NCBI RefSeq assembly: GCF_025133575.1
Contig: NZ_CP104011.1
Coordinates: 3,976,965-4,040,964 of the forward strand
Source of the DNA: Pseudomonas sp. GCEP-101
GTDB taxonomy: Bacteria; Pseudomonadota; Gammaproteobacteria; Pseudomonadales; Pseudomonadaceae
Reading direction: 5' to 3'
DNA: 64,000 nt
The notes under the pieces are model-generated. The model searched no databases, had not been told where the DNA came from, and saw only the letters and a list, made by a program, of their open reading frames with translations. Below, in pieces: positions 42,812 to 52,310 of this stretch. Position 1 is the stretch's first letter, and each line of letters begins with the position of its first letter. The position numbers were made by a program, and so were the translations under genes.

Positions 42812-42839
42812 AAAAAGCCCGGCATTGGCCGGGCTTTTT
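42812..42839. terminator. Bidirectional intrinsic terminator
   Basis: Stem AAAAAGCCCGGC / GCCGGGCTTTTT with a short loop, flanked by A and T runs on both sides. It can stop the envelope operon from the left and the ligase operon (stop at 42856) from the right. Confidence 0.92.
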
Positions 42840-42855
42840 CGTGGGGCAGGGCGTC

Positions 42856-43842
42856 TCAGACTTCCTTCGGATGCACGTGTCCGAACAACTGCTGGGAGAA
42901 GCGCACGCGCTCTTCCACGGTTTCCTTCACGCCCTTGGCTTCCAGCTCGGCGATATGCGCCTCGACGGCATGGGTGCGCAGGGTCAGGCCGCAGTCGTTG
43001 GCGATCTGGATGTTCAGGCCGGGGCGGGCGTTGAGTTCGAGGATCAGCGGGCCCTTGTCCTGGTCCAGCACCATGTCCACGCCGATGTAGCCCAGGCCGC
43101 ACAGCTCGTAGCAGCCGGCGGCGAGCTTCATGAAGCCGTCCCAGTTGGGCAGTTGCACCCCGTCCACCGCGTTGGTGGTGTCCGGGTGCTTGCTGATCTT
43201 GTTGTTCAGCCAGGTGCCGCGCAGGGTGAGGCCGGTGGCGAGGTCCACACCCACGCCGATGGCGCCCTGGTGCAGGTTGGCCTTGCCGTTGGACTGGCGG
43301 GTCGGCAGGCGCAGCATCGCCATCACCGGGTAACCCATCAGCACGATGATGCGGATGTCCGGCACGCCTTCGTAGCTGATGCTCTTGAAGATCTGGTCCG
43401 GAGTCACCCGGTACTCGATCAGCGCGCGGTCGCGGTGGCCGCCCAGGGAGTACAGGCCGGTGAGGATGCTCGAGAGTTGGTGCTCGATTTCCTCATGGCT
43501 GATGATGCGCCCGGAGACCGTCTTGTAGCGGCCCTCGAAGCGGTCGGCGATCACCAGGATGCCGTCGCCGCCGGCGCCCTGCGCCGGCTTGATCACGAAG
43601 TCGCTGCGCTCGCCGATGATCTCGGGCAGGCGCTCGATCTCCTTCTCGGTGGAGATGATCCCGTACATTTCCGGTACGTGGATGCCCGCCTCGATGGCGC
43701 GCTGCTTGGTGATGATCTTGTCGTCGACGATCGGGTACAGGTGCCGCTGGTTGTACTTGAGCACGTAGTCCGCGTTGCGTCGGTTGATACCCATGATGCC
43801 GAGGGCACTCAGGGCTTTCCATCGCTTGATCAGGCCGAACAT
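42856..43842 (-). CDS. Alpha-L-glutamate ligase-like ATP-grasp protein (RimK-related)
   Basis: A 328-residue ATP-grasp protein of the RimK/glutamate-ligase-related family. The nucleotide-binding glycine-rich loop is FVIKPAQGAGGDGILVIAD near residues 82-100. The metal-binding end reads GPLILELNARPGLNIQIAN near 263-281. An unusual N-terminus, MFGLIKRWKALSALGIMGINRRNADYV, precedes the fold. It starts three bases after the stop of the 7TM gene and is the last gene of a three-gene operon with a transglutaminase-fold membrane protein and a retropepsin-like protease. It may join amino acids to an acceptor of unknown identity. Confidence 0.85.
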   Translation of the reverse strand: MFGLIKRWKALSALGIMGINRRNADYVLKYNQRHLYPIVDDKIITKQRAIEAGIHVPEMYGIISTEKEIERLPEIIGERSDFVIKPAQGAGGDGILVIADRFEGRYKTVSGRIISHEEIEHQLSSILTGLYSLGGHRDRALIEYRVTPDQIFKSISYEGVPDIRIIVLMGYPVMAMLRLPTRQSNGKANLHQGAIGVGVDLATGLTLRGTWLNNKISKHPDTTNAVDGVQLPNWDGFMKLAAGCYELCGLGYIGVDMVLDQDKGPLILELNARPGLNIQIANDCGLTLRTHAVEAHIAELEAKGVKETVEERVRFSQQLFGHVHPKEV

Positions 43843-43845
43843 GGC

Positions 43846-45378
43846 TTAGTCCTTGAGGAAGGCTTTGAAGCGGAACAGTTCGGTCAGGCGGTAACCGCGG
43901 TAGCGACCCATCGCCAGCATGAACGCCACCAGGATCAGCAGCACGGCCGGGAAGGTGAACACGAAGTACACCAGCTCCGGTACACGCATCAGGATGTGCG
44001 CCAGGGCGGCGGCGAACAGGGTGCCGATGGCGGCCTTCATGGCGTGGGTGGCGCCGCGCTCTTCCCAGGTGATCGACAGGCGTTCGATGCTCATGGTGAG
44101 GATCACCATCGGGAACAGGGCGACGGACAGGCCGCTCTCGAAACCGAGCTTGTGGCTGAGCAGGCTGATGGCGGCGATCATCACCACCACGAAGGTCAGC
44201 ACCACCGACAGGCGCGGCAGCATCTGCAACTTCAGGTGTTCCAGGTACGAGCGTAGCGACAGGCCCAGGGCGGTGATCACGGTGAACAGGCCGATGCCCC
44301 ATTGCAGGCCGGTCTCGCGGAAGGCGAGGGCGATCAGCACGGGGGTGAAGGTGCCCAGGGTCTGCAGGCCGATCAGGTTGCGCAGCACCAGGATCACCAG
44401 CACGCCGAACGGGATCATGATCATGATCTGGAAGGTCTGCTGGGTGGACAGCGGCAGGCCGTACAGCGAGTACTCGAGGAAGGCCGCATCGGTGTTCTCG
44501 TCCGACAGCTTGGCCAGGCGGATGGCGTTCATCTCGCTGCTGTTGAGGCTGAAGCTGACCTGGGCCTTCTTGCCGCCTTCGATGGTCAGCAGGCTTTCGT
44601 CACCCAGCCACCAGATCAGGCGGTCGGCGGGCAGGCCGCGCTCGCCGGTCTCCGGGTTGAAGTACAGCCATTCCTTGCCGTTGTAGCTGCGCAGCCAGAG
44701 TTCGGGCTGCTGCGGCTGGTTGGCGATCAGGCGGATGGTGTGCACGCGCTCCAGCGGCACGTGGGCCACCGCGAGCAGGGTTTCGACCACGTGGGAGCGC
44801 TTGTCCAGGCTGGTGTCGCCGGCCAGCAGCAGTTTCACGTTGTCGTCGTTGAGGTTGTTGGCGCGCTTGATGGCTTCGCTGACGAAGGTCTCGACGTCCG
44901 CCGAGTGCTGGCGGATCGGCGCGATCAGGGCTTCGGCGGCGATCTTGTCCGGGCCTTCCAGGGGCAGGCTGTCGCGGAAGATCGGGCCCTTTTCCTTGGC
45001 CTTTTCGCTGGCGCCGGCGTAGCGCTTGGTCAGCACCAGGCGGTAGTAGAGGGTCTGCTGGCCGGTGGCGCGGCGCGAGGACCAGGTGACCTTGCGGTTG
45101 CCCTCGGAGCGGTTGATGCCCACGCCGTAGTTGTTGGAGACGAAGCTCTCGTTGAGGCTGACGTAATCCTGGGTCAGCGGCGGCACGAACATCTGCACCT
45201 TCACCGGGGTCTTCGGCGTGGCGAGGAACTCGACCTTGGCGTCGATGTTCCACAGGTCGTCGGTCTCGGCCTCGGTCATGGGAATGCCGAGGACGAAGAT
45301 CTGGTAGGCGGTGATCGCGACGCCCAGCGTCAGCAGGATGGCGATCAGGACCTTCAGATGCAGGGTAAGAGAGCGCAT
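43846..45378 (-). CDS. Inactive transglutaminase-fold protein fused to seven transmembrane helices
   Basis: A 510-residue inner-membrane protein. An N-terminal helix (LHLKVLIAILLTLGVAITAYQIF) leads to a periplasmic domain, residues about 30-320, with the outline of the transglutaminase-like fold. The polypeptide contains no cysteine at all, so the usual nucleophile is absent and the domain must bind rather than cut. From about residue 315 there are seven hydrophobic helices (from QIMIMIPFGVLVILVLRNLIG to LVYFVFTFPAVLLILVAFML). It sits between the retropepsin-like protease and the ATP-grasp ligase with gaps of four and three bases. This trio is conserved in gammaproteobacteria, and its purpose is unknown. 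Confidence 0.85.
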   Translation of the reverse strand: MRSLTLHLKVLIAILLTLGVAITAYQIFVLGIPMTEAETDDLWNIDAKVEFLATPKTPVKVQMFVPPLTQDYVSLNESFVSNNYGVGINRSEGNRKVTWSSRRATGQQTLYYRLVLTKRYAGASEKAKEKGPIFRDSLPLEGPDKIAAEALIAPIRQHSADVETFVSEAIKRANNLNDDNVKLLLAGDTSLDKRSHVVETLLAVAHVPLERVHTIRLIANQPQQPELWLRSYNGKEWLYFNPETGERGLPADRLIWWLGDESLLTIEGGKKAQVSFSLNSSEMNAIRLAKLSDENTDAAFLEYSLYGLPLSTQQTFQIMIMIPFGVLVILVLRNLIGLQTLGTFTPVLIALAFRETGLQWGIGLFTVITALGLSLRSYLEHLKLQMLPRLSVVLTFVVVMIAAISLLSHKLGFESGLSVALFPMVILTMSIERLSITWEERGATHAMKAAIGTLFAAALAHILMRVPELVYFVFTFPAVLLILVAFMLAMGRYRGYRLTELFRFKAFLKD

Positions 45379-45382
45379 GGGA

Positions 45383-45925
45383 TTACTCGGCAGGTTTCGC
45401 TACGGGTTGGCAGCCGGGCTTGCCGGCAGCGTATTTCAGGCTCGGGTCGACCAGCGCGCCGAAGCGCTTGAGCGCGTCGGAGCCGATCAGAAGTGGGTAT
45501 TGGAAGGCGCTACGGTCGGTAAGGTTCACTTCGATGGTGCGCAGGGCCTTGCCCATGCACAGCTGCAGCTCGATCACCGGCCGCGCGGTGTAGGCCTTGC
45601 CTTCGTCGGGGTCGTAGTCGCCGTGGCGGCGCTTGATCTTGCTGATGCGCGCCAGGGGCTTCTCGATCGGCTGGCTGTCGGCGGTGTCGGTGGCCAGGTA
45701 GAAGCGCACCCAGGTCTCGCCATCGCGCTTGAAGCGCTTGATGTCGCGGGCACTGAGGGAGGCGGTCTTGGCGCCGGTGTCGAGCTTGGCGGCCAGTTCG
45801 ATGTTCAGGTCGTTGATCCGCGCGTATTCGTTCAGCCCATAGACCGTCTTGCCGGCAGCGGCGCCGAGGCCGGGAAGCAGGACGATGCTCAGCAACAGGA
45901 GCAGGGCTGTGGGCTTGATTCGCAT
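45383..45925 (-). CDS. Retropepsin-like aspartic protease domain protein (RimK-associated 'zinc protease')
   Basis: A 180-residue exported protein, with signal peptide MRIKPTALLLLLSIVLLPGL ending near GAAAG. The protease signature is KLDTGAKTASLSA with Asp49, Thr50 and Gly51, the active-site half of a dimeric aspartic protease. The second conserved part is VNLTDRSAFQYPLLIGSDAL near residue 140-159. Databases often call the family ATP-dependent zinc protease, although the visible chemistry is aspartic. The start at 45925 is chosen for the signal peptide, since an upstream in-frame extension has none. It leads the operon with the 7TM protein and ligase. Its substrate is unknown. Confidence 0.83.
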   Translation of the reverse strand: MRIKPTALLLLLSIVLLPGLGAAAGKTVYGLNEYARINDLNIELAAKLDTGAKTASLSARDIKRFKRDGETWVRFYLATDTADSQPIEKPLARISKIKRRHGDYDPDEGKAYTARPVIELQLCMGKALRTIEVNLTDRSAFQYPLLIGSDALKRFGALVDPSLKYAAGKPGCQPVAKPAE

Positions 45926-46157
45926 GGGCCTTGATGAGTGAGTGGCCGCAAAGCCTTGAAAAGAAACGCCGCGGTCGTCACCCCAGGTGGCTGCGCCCGG
46001 CTTGCTGGCCGGTGGCCCGGTGACGCCAGGCAATAGCGCGGCGAATTCTACCATGTGGTTTTTCACTGGCGACAGTCGGTTGGCGCGTTGGCAGGGTATT
46101 TGTTTCAGGCTCATGACAACCCGGCACATGCCCATCGGCGCGGCGGACTTTTCCTGA

Positions 46158-46186
46158 ACCGTCCAGCCGCAAGGCGGCCGGACGGT
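46158..46186 (-). terminator. Hairpin after the DUF2950 gene, possible weak terminator
   Basis: Stem ACCGTCC / GGACGGT with inner GCCGC / GCGGC and a three-base loop, eight bases past the stop at 46194 on the minus strand. There is no T run, so it may act in mRNA stability instead. Confidence 0.35.
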
Positions 46187-46193
46187 GCGCGGC

Positions 46194-47087
46194 TCAGGGC
46201 TTGGCGTCTGGCGGGGTGACCTCCGTCCAGCTGCTGTCCGGGTCGAAGCGGGTCATCTTCAGGGCGATTGCGCCGCCTTGGGGGCCGAGGTTCTTGGAGA
46301 AGATCTCGCCGTCGTGGCTGATCATGAAGCTCATCACGCCACTGTCGCCGTATTTCACCGGCCAGGCGATCAGGGCGAAGCCGCGGGTCATCCGACCGCC
46401 GATCAGGTAGTCGTAGGCGCCGCCGGGGGCCGATGGGCCCTGGGCCGTGAGGATGCGGTAGTGGTAGCCATGCCAGCCGTCGCCGGGCAGTTCGTCGCCG
46501 AACAGCGGGCCCAGGGGGCTTTCCTCGCCGCCGTCTTCCTCCGGCCAGTACAGGCCGTCATGCTGGCCGTCGCTGCTGACGAACTTCTGCGCGTATTCCA
46601 GGACGCCGTCGCCGTTGCGGTCGACCTCGGCGAAGTCCATCTGCGCGTCGTGGTAGGCCTGCACGGCTTCCAGGGCCGATTCCTCGTTGCGGCCGATGCG
46701 GCGGACGCGGATTTCCTCGCCGCCGGCCTTGGCATTGAAGGCCCAACCGTTCTTCGCATGGACGATGGGCAGCGGCAGCACCCAGGGATCGTCGCCCACG
46801 ACCAGGTGGGCGAGGTGCGGGTTGTCCTGCTGGATCTGGTGCTTGGCCTTGTAGTGCGCGAGGAAGGCGTCCACCTCGTCGCGGTCGATCCCGGCGGTGG
46901 GAATGTAGCTTTGCCAGTCCTTGCCCAGCAGCGCGGCGAGGCGCTCGGGGTCGGCCTTTTGATTACCCAGCGCGGCAACGAAGGCCTCGGCGGCTGCGTC
47001 GGGGGTAGGGAAGCTGTCCTGTGCCAGCAGGCTGCCGGGCAGGGCGGCCAGGAGGGCGAGCGCCAGCAGGCGCGATGCGGTAGGCAT
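46194..47087 (-). CDS. DUF2950 family exported protein
   Basis: A 297-residue exported protein, with signal peptide MPTASRLLALALLAALPGSLLA. Features are FPTPDAAAEAFVAALGNQ near residue 27, GWAFNAKAGGEEIRVRRIGRN near 130-150 and the strongly conserved GGAYDYLIGGRMTRGFALIAWP near 230-251. An EF-hand-like acidic stretch EVDRNGDGVLEYAQKF lies near 176-191. GGAG lies before the ATG at 47087; the longer upstream frame lacks a signal peptide. It begins ten bases after the DUF3300 gene and always seems to accompany that family. Its function is not known, and periplasmic localisation is the only firm statement. Confidence 0.85.
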   Translation of the reverse strand: MPTASRLLALALLAALPGSLLAQDSFPTPDAAAEAFVAALGNQKADPERLAALLGKDWQSYIPTAGIDRDEVDAFLAHYKAKHQIQQDNPHLAHLVVGDDPWVLPLPIVHAKNGWAFNAKAGGEEIRVRRIGRNEESALEAVQAYHDAQMDFAEVDRNGDGVLEYAQKFVSSDGQHDGLYWPEEDGGEESPLGPLFGDELPGDGWHGYHYRILTAQGPSAPGGAYDYLIGGRMTRGFALIAWPVKYGDSGVMSFMISHDGEIFSKNLGPQGGAIALKMTRFDPDSSWTEVTPPDAKP

Positions 47088-47097
47088 GGGTCGTCTC

Positions 47098-48735
47098 CTA
47101 GCGGCGCCGGCCGCCGCCGGAGGGCGCGCGGGCAGGACGTTGTACGGTATGGCCGGCGCGCGCTGCCTGCGGACGGCTGGCGGCGGCGCGGCTGACTTGG
47201 CCCCGGTTGGCGACTTCGCGGGACTGCCGCGGGTTGTTCGCACCGGCGAAGGCGTTGTTGCGCGGCGCCTGGGAGCGCGCGTGCTGCTGGCGGGCCTGCT
47301 CGCGGATCTGCTGGTTGTTCTGCGCGCGGGGCCGTTGCTGCGACTGGTTGCGGTTCTGCAGCTGGTTCTGGGCGCGCTGGCGGTTTTCCGGCGTGCGGTT
47401 CAGTTCGCGGGTGGCGGCCTGGGCGCGTTCACGGGCCTGGGCGGTGTCGCGCGCCTCGCGATTGCCTTGCTGCAGGCGCTGCTGGGCTTGCGGGTTGTCG
47501 CGCAGGTCACGGGTGGCGGCCTGGGCGCGCTCGCGGGCCTGGGCGTTGTTGGCCGCGGGCGGGGCGATGCCGCGTTGGGTCAGGCTTTCCCGGGCTTTCG
47601 CGCGCTCCTGCGCGCGCGTCGAGTCGAAGCCGCGCATCGCTTCGCGCTGTTCGCTGCCGGCCAGTCGGCGGTTGTACTGCTCGCGGCTGGCGGCGTCGCG
47701 GTAGGGCACGCCGTTGCGATAGGTCGGATCGTGCTGCCACTTGGTCCGGTTGACGTTGCGGTTGCTGTTGAACTCGCGGTTGGTGTTGACGTTGCGATTG
47801 CTGTTGAAGCTGTTGTGGTGCTCCACGTCGACGTCGATCTCGTGGTCGTCCCAGTCGCAGTCGCCCCACAGCGAGCCGACGATGGCGATGCCGGCGCCAA
47901 ACGCCAGGCCGGTGGCCAGCGCGGTGGCCACGGGGTATTCCGGTGGCGGCGGGTAGTACACCGGCGGGCTGGCCGGGTACGGCCAGGAGCCGTAGACCTG
48001 CGTCGGGTTGTAGCTGGGCACGTAGACCACCTGCGGATCGGTGGGCTCGATGATGATGGTCTGCGCGGGCGCCGGTTGCTGCACCACCACGGTGTCGCCG
48101 CCGGGCGCCGGTGGTGCCGGCGGCGCAGCCGGTTTGATGGTGACGGTCTGCTGTTCGTTGGATTTCAGGTTGCCGGCGGCCTGTGCCTGGCGGCGCAAGC
48201 GCTGGATGGAATCCATCACCGCCTCGGGCTGGGCGAGGAAGGCATCGCCGACGCGCTGCACCCACGCCGGGTCCTGCCCCAGCGTGGCCAGCACCAGCGG
48301 GAACGCCACCAGCGATTGCACGCTCGGGTCCCACGGCTGGTTGGCGACCTGTTTCACCGCGTCGTCACCCTCCGCCTTGGGATGGGCCTTCGACCAGGCC
48401 GCCGCATCGGCGACGTTGCCGGGGTAGGTGGTCGCCATCAGCACCTGCGCCAGCAGCGAATCCGGATAGAGCGCCAGCGGCGCGAGCATCTGGTCCAGCT
48501 CCTCGACGCTGAAGACCGCCTGGGACGGCGCGGCCGGCGCCGCTGCTGGCGTAGCCGGGGCGGCAGGGGCGGCGGGCGGGGGAGCAGGCGGCGCAGGTGG
48601 CGCGGGAGCAGCCGCGGCAGGCGGGCTGGCTGGCGGGGTGGCGGCAGCGGCGGTCTTGGCGGCGGGCTTGTCGCCCGCGTCGCAGCCGGCCAGCGCCAAC
48701 AGGGCAATCAGAATCAGGTACTGACATTCTCGCAT
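47098..48735 (-). CDS. DUF3300 family lipoprotein, low-complexity
   Basis: A 545-residue predicted lipoprotein. The signal ends in the lipobox LALAGC (lipidated Cys18). An Ala-Pro rich linker covers about 25-72, then comes the conserved block VFSVEELDQMLAPLALYPDSL near 75-94 and TDPQVVYVPSYNPTQVYGSWP near 230-250. A glycine-rich hydrophobic segment (ALATGLAFGAGIAIVGSLWG) follows near 275. The C-terminal third is highly repetitive in Asn, Arg, Gln and Ala (NSNRNVNTNREFNSNRNVNR) and ends GGGRRR, so it is basic. CAGGAGAG precedes the ATG. It pairs with the following DUF2950 gene. Role unknown, possibly cell-envelope or nucleic-acid contact. Confidence 0.85.
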   Translation of the reverse strand: MRECQYLILIALLALAGCDAGDKPAAKTAAAATPPASPPAAAAPAPPAPPAPPPAAPAAPATPAAAPAAPSQAVFSVEELDQMLAPLALYPDSLLAQVLMATTYPGNVADAAAWSKAHPKAEGDDAVKQVANQPWDPSVQSLVAFPLVLATLGQDPAWVQRVGDAFLAQPEAVMDSIQRLRRQAQAAGNLKSNEQQTVTIKPAAPPAPPAPGGDTVVVQQPAPAQTIIIEPTDPQVVYVPSYNPTQVYGSWPYPASPPVYYPPPPEYPVATALATGLAFGAGIAIVGSLWGDCDWDDHEIDVDVEHHNSFNSNRNVNTNREFNSNRNVNRTKWQHDPTYRNGVPYRDAASREQYNRRLAGSEQREAMRGFDSTRAQERAKARESLTQRGIAPPAANNAQARERAQAATRDLRDNPQAQQRLQQGNREARDTAQARERAQAATRELNRTPENRQRAQNQLQNRNQSQQRPRAQNNQQIREQARQQHARSQAPRNNAFAGANNPRQSREVANRGQVSRAAASRPQAARAGHTVQRPARAPSGGGRRR

Positions 48736-48840
48736 GGCGCTCTCCTGTGCCGGGGAATGCCCGATCCGTGAAAACTGCCACGGGTAAAACGCGGGTTCAG
48801 GGAATGATAGGCGCCCGATTGAAAGGCTGCAGAAAGTCGA

Positions 48841-48861
48841 ACGGCCGGTGATACCGGCCGT
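48841..48861 (-). terminator. Hairpin after ppsR without T tract
   Basis: Perfect nine-base stem ACGGCCGGT / ACCGGCCGT with loop GAT, 30 bases past the ppsR stop. It lacks a U run, so termination is uncertain. Confidence 0.4.
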
Positions 48862-48891
48862 CGCTTGGGAGGGTTCGTGCGGCGAGAGCCG

Positions 48892-49710
48892 TTATTTCAG
48901 CCGGCGCTCGACGCCCTTCTCGACGAGGATCTTGGCGGAGATCTCTTCCACCGAGAAATGCGTGGAGTTGATGTAGGCGATGTTCTCGCGGCGGAACAGG
49001 TTTTCCACCTCGCGGACTTCGAATTCGCACTGGGCGAAGCTGGCGTAGCGGCTGTTGGGCTTGCGCTCGTGGCGGATGGCGGTGAGCCGGTCCGGGTCGA
49101 TGGTCAGGCCGAACAGCTTGTGCTTGTAGGGCTTGAGCGCGTTGGGCAGCTGCAGGCGCTCCATGTCCTCTTCGGTCAGCGGGTAGTTCGCCGCGCGGAT
49201 GCCGTATTGCAGGGCCATATAAAGGCAGGTGGGCGTTTTGCCGCAGCGCGAGACGCCGACCAGAATCAGGTCGGCCTTGTCGTAGTAGTGGGTGCGGGCG
49301 CCGTCGTCGTTGTCGAGGGCGAAGTTCACCGCATCGATCCGCTCCATGTAGTGCGGGTTATGGCCGATGCTGTGGGATTTTCCGACGGAATACGATGAGT
49401 CTGAGGATAATTCTTGTTCCAGTGGGGACAAAAACGTCGAGAAGATGTCAATCATGAAACCGTTGGATTGCGCCAGGACGGAGCGGATCTCGCGATTGAC
49501 GATGGTGTCGAAGATGATCGGTCTCGCCCCGTCCGCCTCCGCAGCCCGGTTGATTTGCTGTACCATGACGCGCGCCTTTTCCTCGGTATCGATGTAAGGT
49601 CGCGTCAGTTTGGTGAAGTTGATGTTCTCGAACTGCGCCAGCAGGCTCTGGCCGAGGGTTTCGGCAGTGATGCCGGTGCCGTCGGAAATGAAGAATGCAG
49701 TTCGTTTCAT
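48892..49710 (-). CDS. ppsR: PpsR, PEP synthetase regulatory protein (kinase/pyrophosphorylase)
   Basis: A 272-residue cytoplasmic bifunctional regulator of the DUF299 family that phosphorylates phosphoenolpyruvate synthetase with ADP and reverses this with phosphate. It begins [20 protein letters not shown], and the P-loop is [19 protein letters not shown] near residues 148-166. [18 protein letters not shown] lies near 200-217. The length is normal. It is divergent from its target gene ppsA, with 165 bases between the two starts, a standard arrangement that supports the call. Confidence 0.93.
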   Translation of the reverse strand: MKRTAFFISDGTGITAETLGQSLLAQFENINFTKLTRPYIDTEEKARVMVQQINRAAEADGARPIIFDTIVNREIRSVLAQSNGFMIDIFSTFLSPLEQELSSDSSYSVGKSHSIGHNPHYMERIDAVNFALDNDDGARTHYYDKADLILVGVSRCGKTPTCLYMALQYGIRAANYPLTEEDMERLQLPNALKPYKHKLFGLTIDPDRLTAIRHERKPNSRYASFAQCEFEVREVENLFRRENIAYINSTHFSVEEISAKILVEKGVERRLK

Positions 49711-49875
49711 GTGCGCTGCGGGCCTTATAGGTAGGATCGAATCCTGGTTATGATAGGCCCCACATTTGCAAGGCCCTTTGCCGGGGCATTCTCACCCATT
49801 TTTCCGGCCCCGGCCAGAAGGGTGGGGCCGCTCCGACTTGTATGACCTTTTCCAACACTTAGTGGAGAGATCACC
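49711..49875. promoter_or_regulatory. Divergent ppsR-ppsA intergenic region
   Basis: A 165-base gap that must hold both promoters. GTGGAGAG is the ribosome site for the TTG start of ppsA. No operator palindrome was recognised. Confidence 0.5.
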
Positions 49876-52245
49876 TTGGTAGAGTACGTAGTTTCCCTCG
49901 ATAAGCTCGGCGTCCACGATGTCGAACATGTGGGGGGCAAGAACGCATCCCTGGGCGAAATGATCAGCAACCTCGCCGGTGCCGGCGTTTCCGTACCGGG
50001 TGGCTTCGCCACTACCGCCCAGGCCTACCGTGACTTCCTCGAGCAGAGCGGCCTGAACGATCGCATCCACGCGGCCCTCGACGCCCTGGACGTGGACGAC
50101 GTCAACGCCCTGGCCAAGACCGGCGCGCAGATCCGCCAATGGGTGATGGAAGCCGAATTCCCCGAGCGCCTGGATGCCGAGATTCGCAAAGCCTTCGCCG
50201 ATATGGCCGGCGGCAACGACAACATGGCCGTCGCCGTGCGTTCCTCCGCCACCGCCGAAGACCTGCCGGACGCGTCATTCGCCGGCCAGCAGGAAACCTT
50301 CCTGAACATCCGCGGCGTGGACAACGTGATCCGCGCGGCCAAGGAAGTCTTCGCCTCCCTCTTCAACGACCGTGCCATCGCCTACCGCGTGCACCAGGGC
50401 TTCGACCACAAGCTGGTCGCCCTGTCCGCCGGCGTGCAGCGCATGGTCCGCTCGGAAACCGGCACCGCCGGCGTGATGTTCACCCTGGACACCGAATCCG
50501 GTTTCCGTGACGTGGTATTCATCACCGGCGCCTACGGCCTCGGCGAGACCGTGGTGCAGGGCGCGGTGAACCCCGACGAGTTCTACGTCCACAAGCCGAC
50601 CCTGGAAGCCGGCCGCCCGGCGATCCTGCGTCGCAACCTGGGCAGCAAGGCCATCAAGATGATCTACGGCGACGAAGCCAAGGCCGGCAAATCGGTCAAG
50701 GTGGTCGACGTGGACAAGGCCGATCGCGCCCGCTTCGCCCTGACCGACGCCGAAGTGACCGAGCTGGCCAAGCAGGCCCTGATCATCGAGAAGCACTACC
50801 AGCGTCCGATGGACATCGAGTGGGCCAAGGACGGTGACGACGGCAAGCTGTACATCGTGCAGGCGCGCCCGGAAACCGTGAAGAGCCGTTCCAGCGCCAA
50901 CGTGATGGAACGCTACCTGCTCAAGGAAAAAGGCAAGGTGCTGGTCGAAGGCCGCGCCATCGGCCAGCGCATCGGTGCCGGCCCGGTGAAGGTGATCCAC
51001 GACGTTTCCGAGATGGACAAGGTCCAGCCGGGCGACGTGCTGGTCTCCGACATGACCGACCCGGACTGGGAGCCGGTGATGAAGCGCGCCAGCGCCATCG
51101 TCACCAACCGCGGCGGGCGTACCTGCCACGCGGCGATCATCGCCCGTGAACTGGGCATCCCGGCGGTCGTCGGCTGTGGCAATGCCACTGCGGCACTGAA
51201 GGACGGCCAGCGCGTGACCGTGTCCTGCGCCGAGGGCGACACCGGCCTGATCTACGAAGGCGAACTGGGCTTCGACGTGCGCCAGAACTCGGTCGACGCC
51301 ATGCCCGAGCTGCCGTTCAAGATCATGATGAACGTCGGCAACCCCGACCGCGCCTTCGACTTCGCGCAACTGCCGAACGAAGGTGTGGGCCTGGCCCGCC
51401 TGGAATTCATCATCAACCGCATGATCGGCGTGCACCCCAAGGCATTGCTGAATTTCGCCGGCCTGCCGGCGGACATCAAGGAAAGCGTCGAGAAGCGCAT
51501 CGCCGGCTACGACGATCCGGTGGGCTTCTACGTCGAGAAGCTGGTCGAGGGCGTCAGCACCCTGGCCGCGGCGTTCTGGCCGAAGAAGGTCATCGTGCGT
51601 CTGTCGGACTTCAAGTCCAACGAATACGCCAACCTGATCGGCGGCAAGCTCTACGAGCCGGAAGAAGAGAACCCGATGCTCGGCTTCCGTGGCGCCTCGC
51701 GCTACATCAGTGAATCCTTCCGCGACTGCTTCGAGCTCGAATGCCGCGCGATGAAGAAAGTCCGCAACGAGATGGGCCTGACCAACGTCGAGCTGATGGT
51801 GCCGTTCGTGCGTACCCTGGGCGAAGCCTCCCAGGTCGTCGACCTGCTGGCCACCAATGGCCTCAAGCGCGGCGAGAACGGCCTGCGCGTCATCATGATG
51901 TGCGAGCTGCCGTCCAACGCCCTGCTGGCCGACGAGTTCCTCGAGTTCTTCGACGGCTTCTCCATCGGCTCCAACGACCTGACCCAGCTGACCCTGGGCC
52001 TGGACCGCGACTCGGGCATCGTCGCGCACCTGTTCGACGAGCGTAACCCGGCGGTGAAGAAGCTGCTGTCCAATGCCATCCAGGCGTGCAACCGTGCCGG
52101 CAAGTACATCGGCATCTGCGGCCAGGGCCCGTCGGACCACCCGGACCTCGCCAAGTGGCTGATGGAGCAGGGCATCGAGAGCGTGTCGCTGAACCCCGAC
52201 TCGGTCCTCGACACCTGGTTCTTCCTCGCGGAAGGCCAGTCCTGA
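49876..52245 (+). CDS. ppsA: PpsA, phosphoenolpyruvate synthase
   Basis: A 789-residue enzyme that makes PEP from pyruvate and ATP, needed for gluconeogenesis on acids and other C3 sources. The N-terminal pyruvate-phosphate dikinase ATP-binding domain shows [12 protein letters not shown] near residue 18 and [20 protein letters not shown] near 118-137. The phospho-histidine is His418 in [14 protein letters not shown]. The C-terminal TIM barrel carries [18 protein letters not shown] and [12 protein letters not shown] near 745. The start is TTG at 49876, with GGAG upstream. It is controlled by PpsR, encoded divergently, and followed by a strong terminator. Confidence 0.95.
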   Translation: MVEYVVSLDKLGVHDVEHVGGKNASLGEMISNLAGAGVSVPGGFATTAQAYRDFLEQSGLNDRIHAALDALDVDDVNALAKTGAQIRQWVMEAEFPERLDAEIRKAFADMAGGNDNMAVAVRSSATAEDLPDASFAGQQETFLNIRGVDNVIRAAKEVFASLFNDRAIAYRVHQGFDHKLVALSAGVQRMVRSETGTAGVMFTLDTESGFRDVVFITGAYGLGETVVQGAVNPDEFYVHKPTLEAGRPAILRRNLGSKAIKMIYGDEAKAGKSVKVVDVDKADRARFALTDAEVTELAKQALIIEKHYQRPMDIEWAKDGDDGKLYIVQARPETVKSRSSANVMERYLLKEKGKVLVEGRAIGQRIGAGPVKVIHDVSEMDKVQPGDVLVSDMTDPDWEPVMKRASAIVTNRGGRTCHAAIIARELGIPAVVGCGNATAALKDGQRVTVSCAEGDTGLIYEGELGFDVRQNSVDAMPELPFKIMMNVGNPDRAFDFAQLPNEGVGLARLEFIINRMIGVHPKALLNFAGLPADIKESVEKRIAGYDDPVGFYVEKLVEGVSTLAAAFWPKKVIVRLSDFKSNEYANLIGGKLYEPEEENPMLGFRGASRYISESFRDCFELECRAMKKVRNEMGLTNVELMVPFVRTLGEASQVVDLLATNGLKRGENGLRVIMMCELPSNALLADEFLEFFDGFSIGSNDLTQLTLGLDRDSGIVAHLFDERNPAVKKLLSNAIQACNRAGKYIGICGQGPSDHPDLAKWLMEQGIESVSLNPDSVLDTWFFLAEGQS

Positions 52246-52268
52246 CGTCTCCTTTACCATCCTGAAAA

Positions 52269-52296
52269 GGGCGGGTGATTTCACCCGCCCTTTTTT
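52269..52296 (+). terminator. Intrinsic terminator of ppsA
   Basis: Stem GGGCGGGTGA / TCACCCGCCC with a two-base loop and a run of six T. It ends 15 bases before the hydrolase start. Confidence 0.95.
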
Positions 52297-52310
52297 ATGC
52301 AAGCGATTCC

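Noticed and set aside
50275..52302. A 675-codon minus-strand frame
   Set aside because: Antisense shadow of ppsA.
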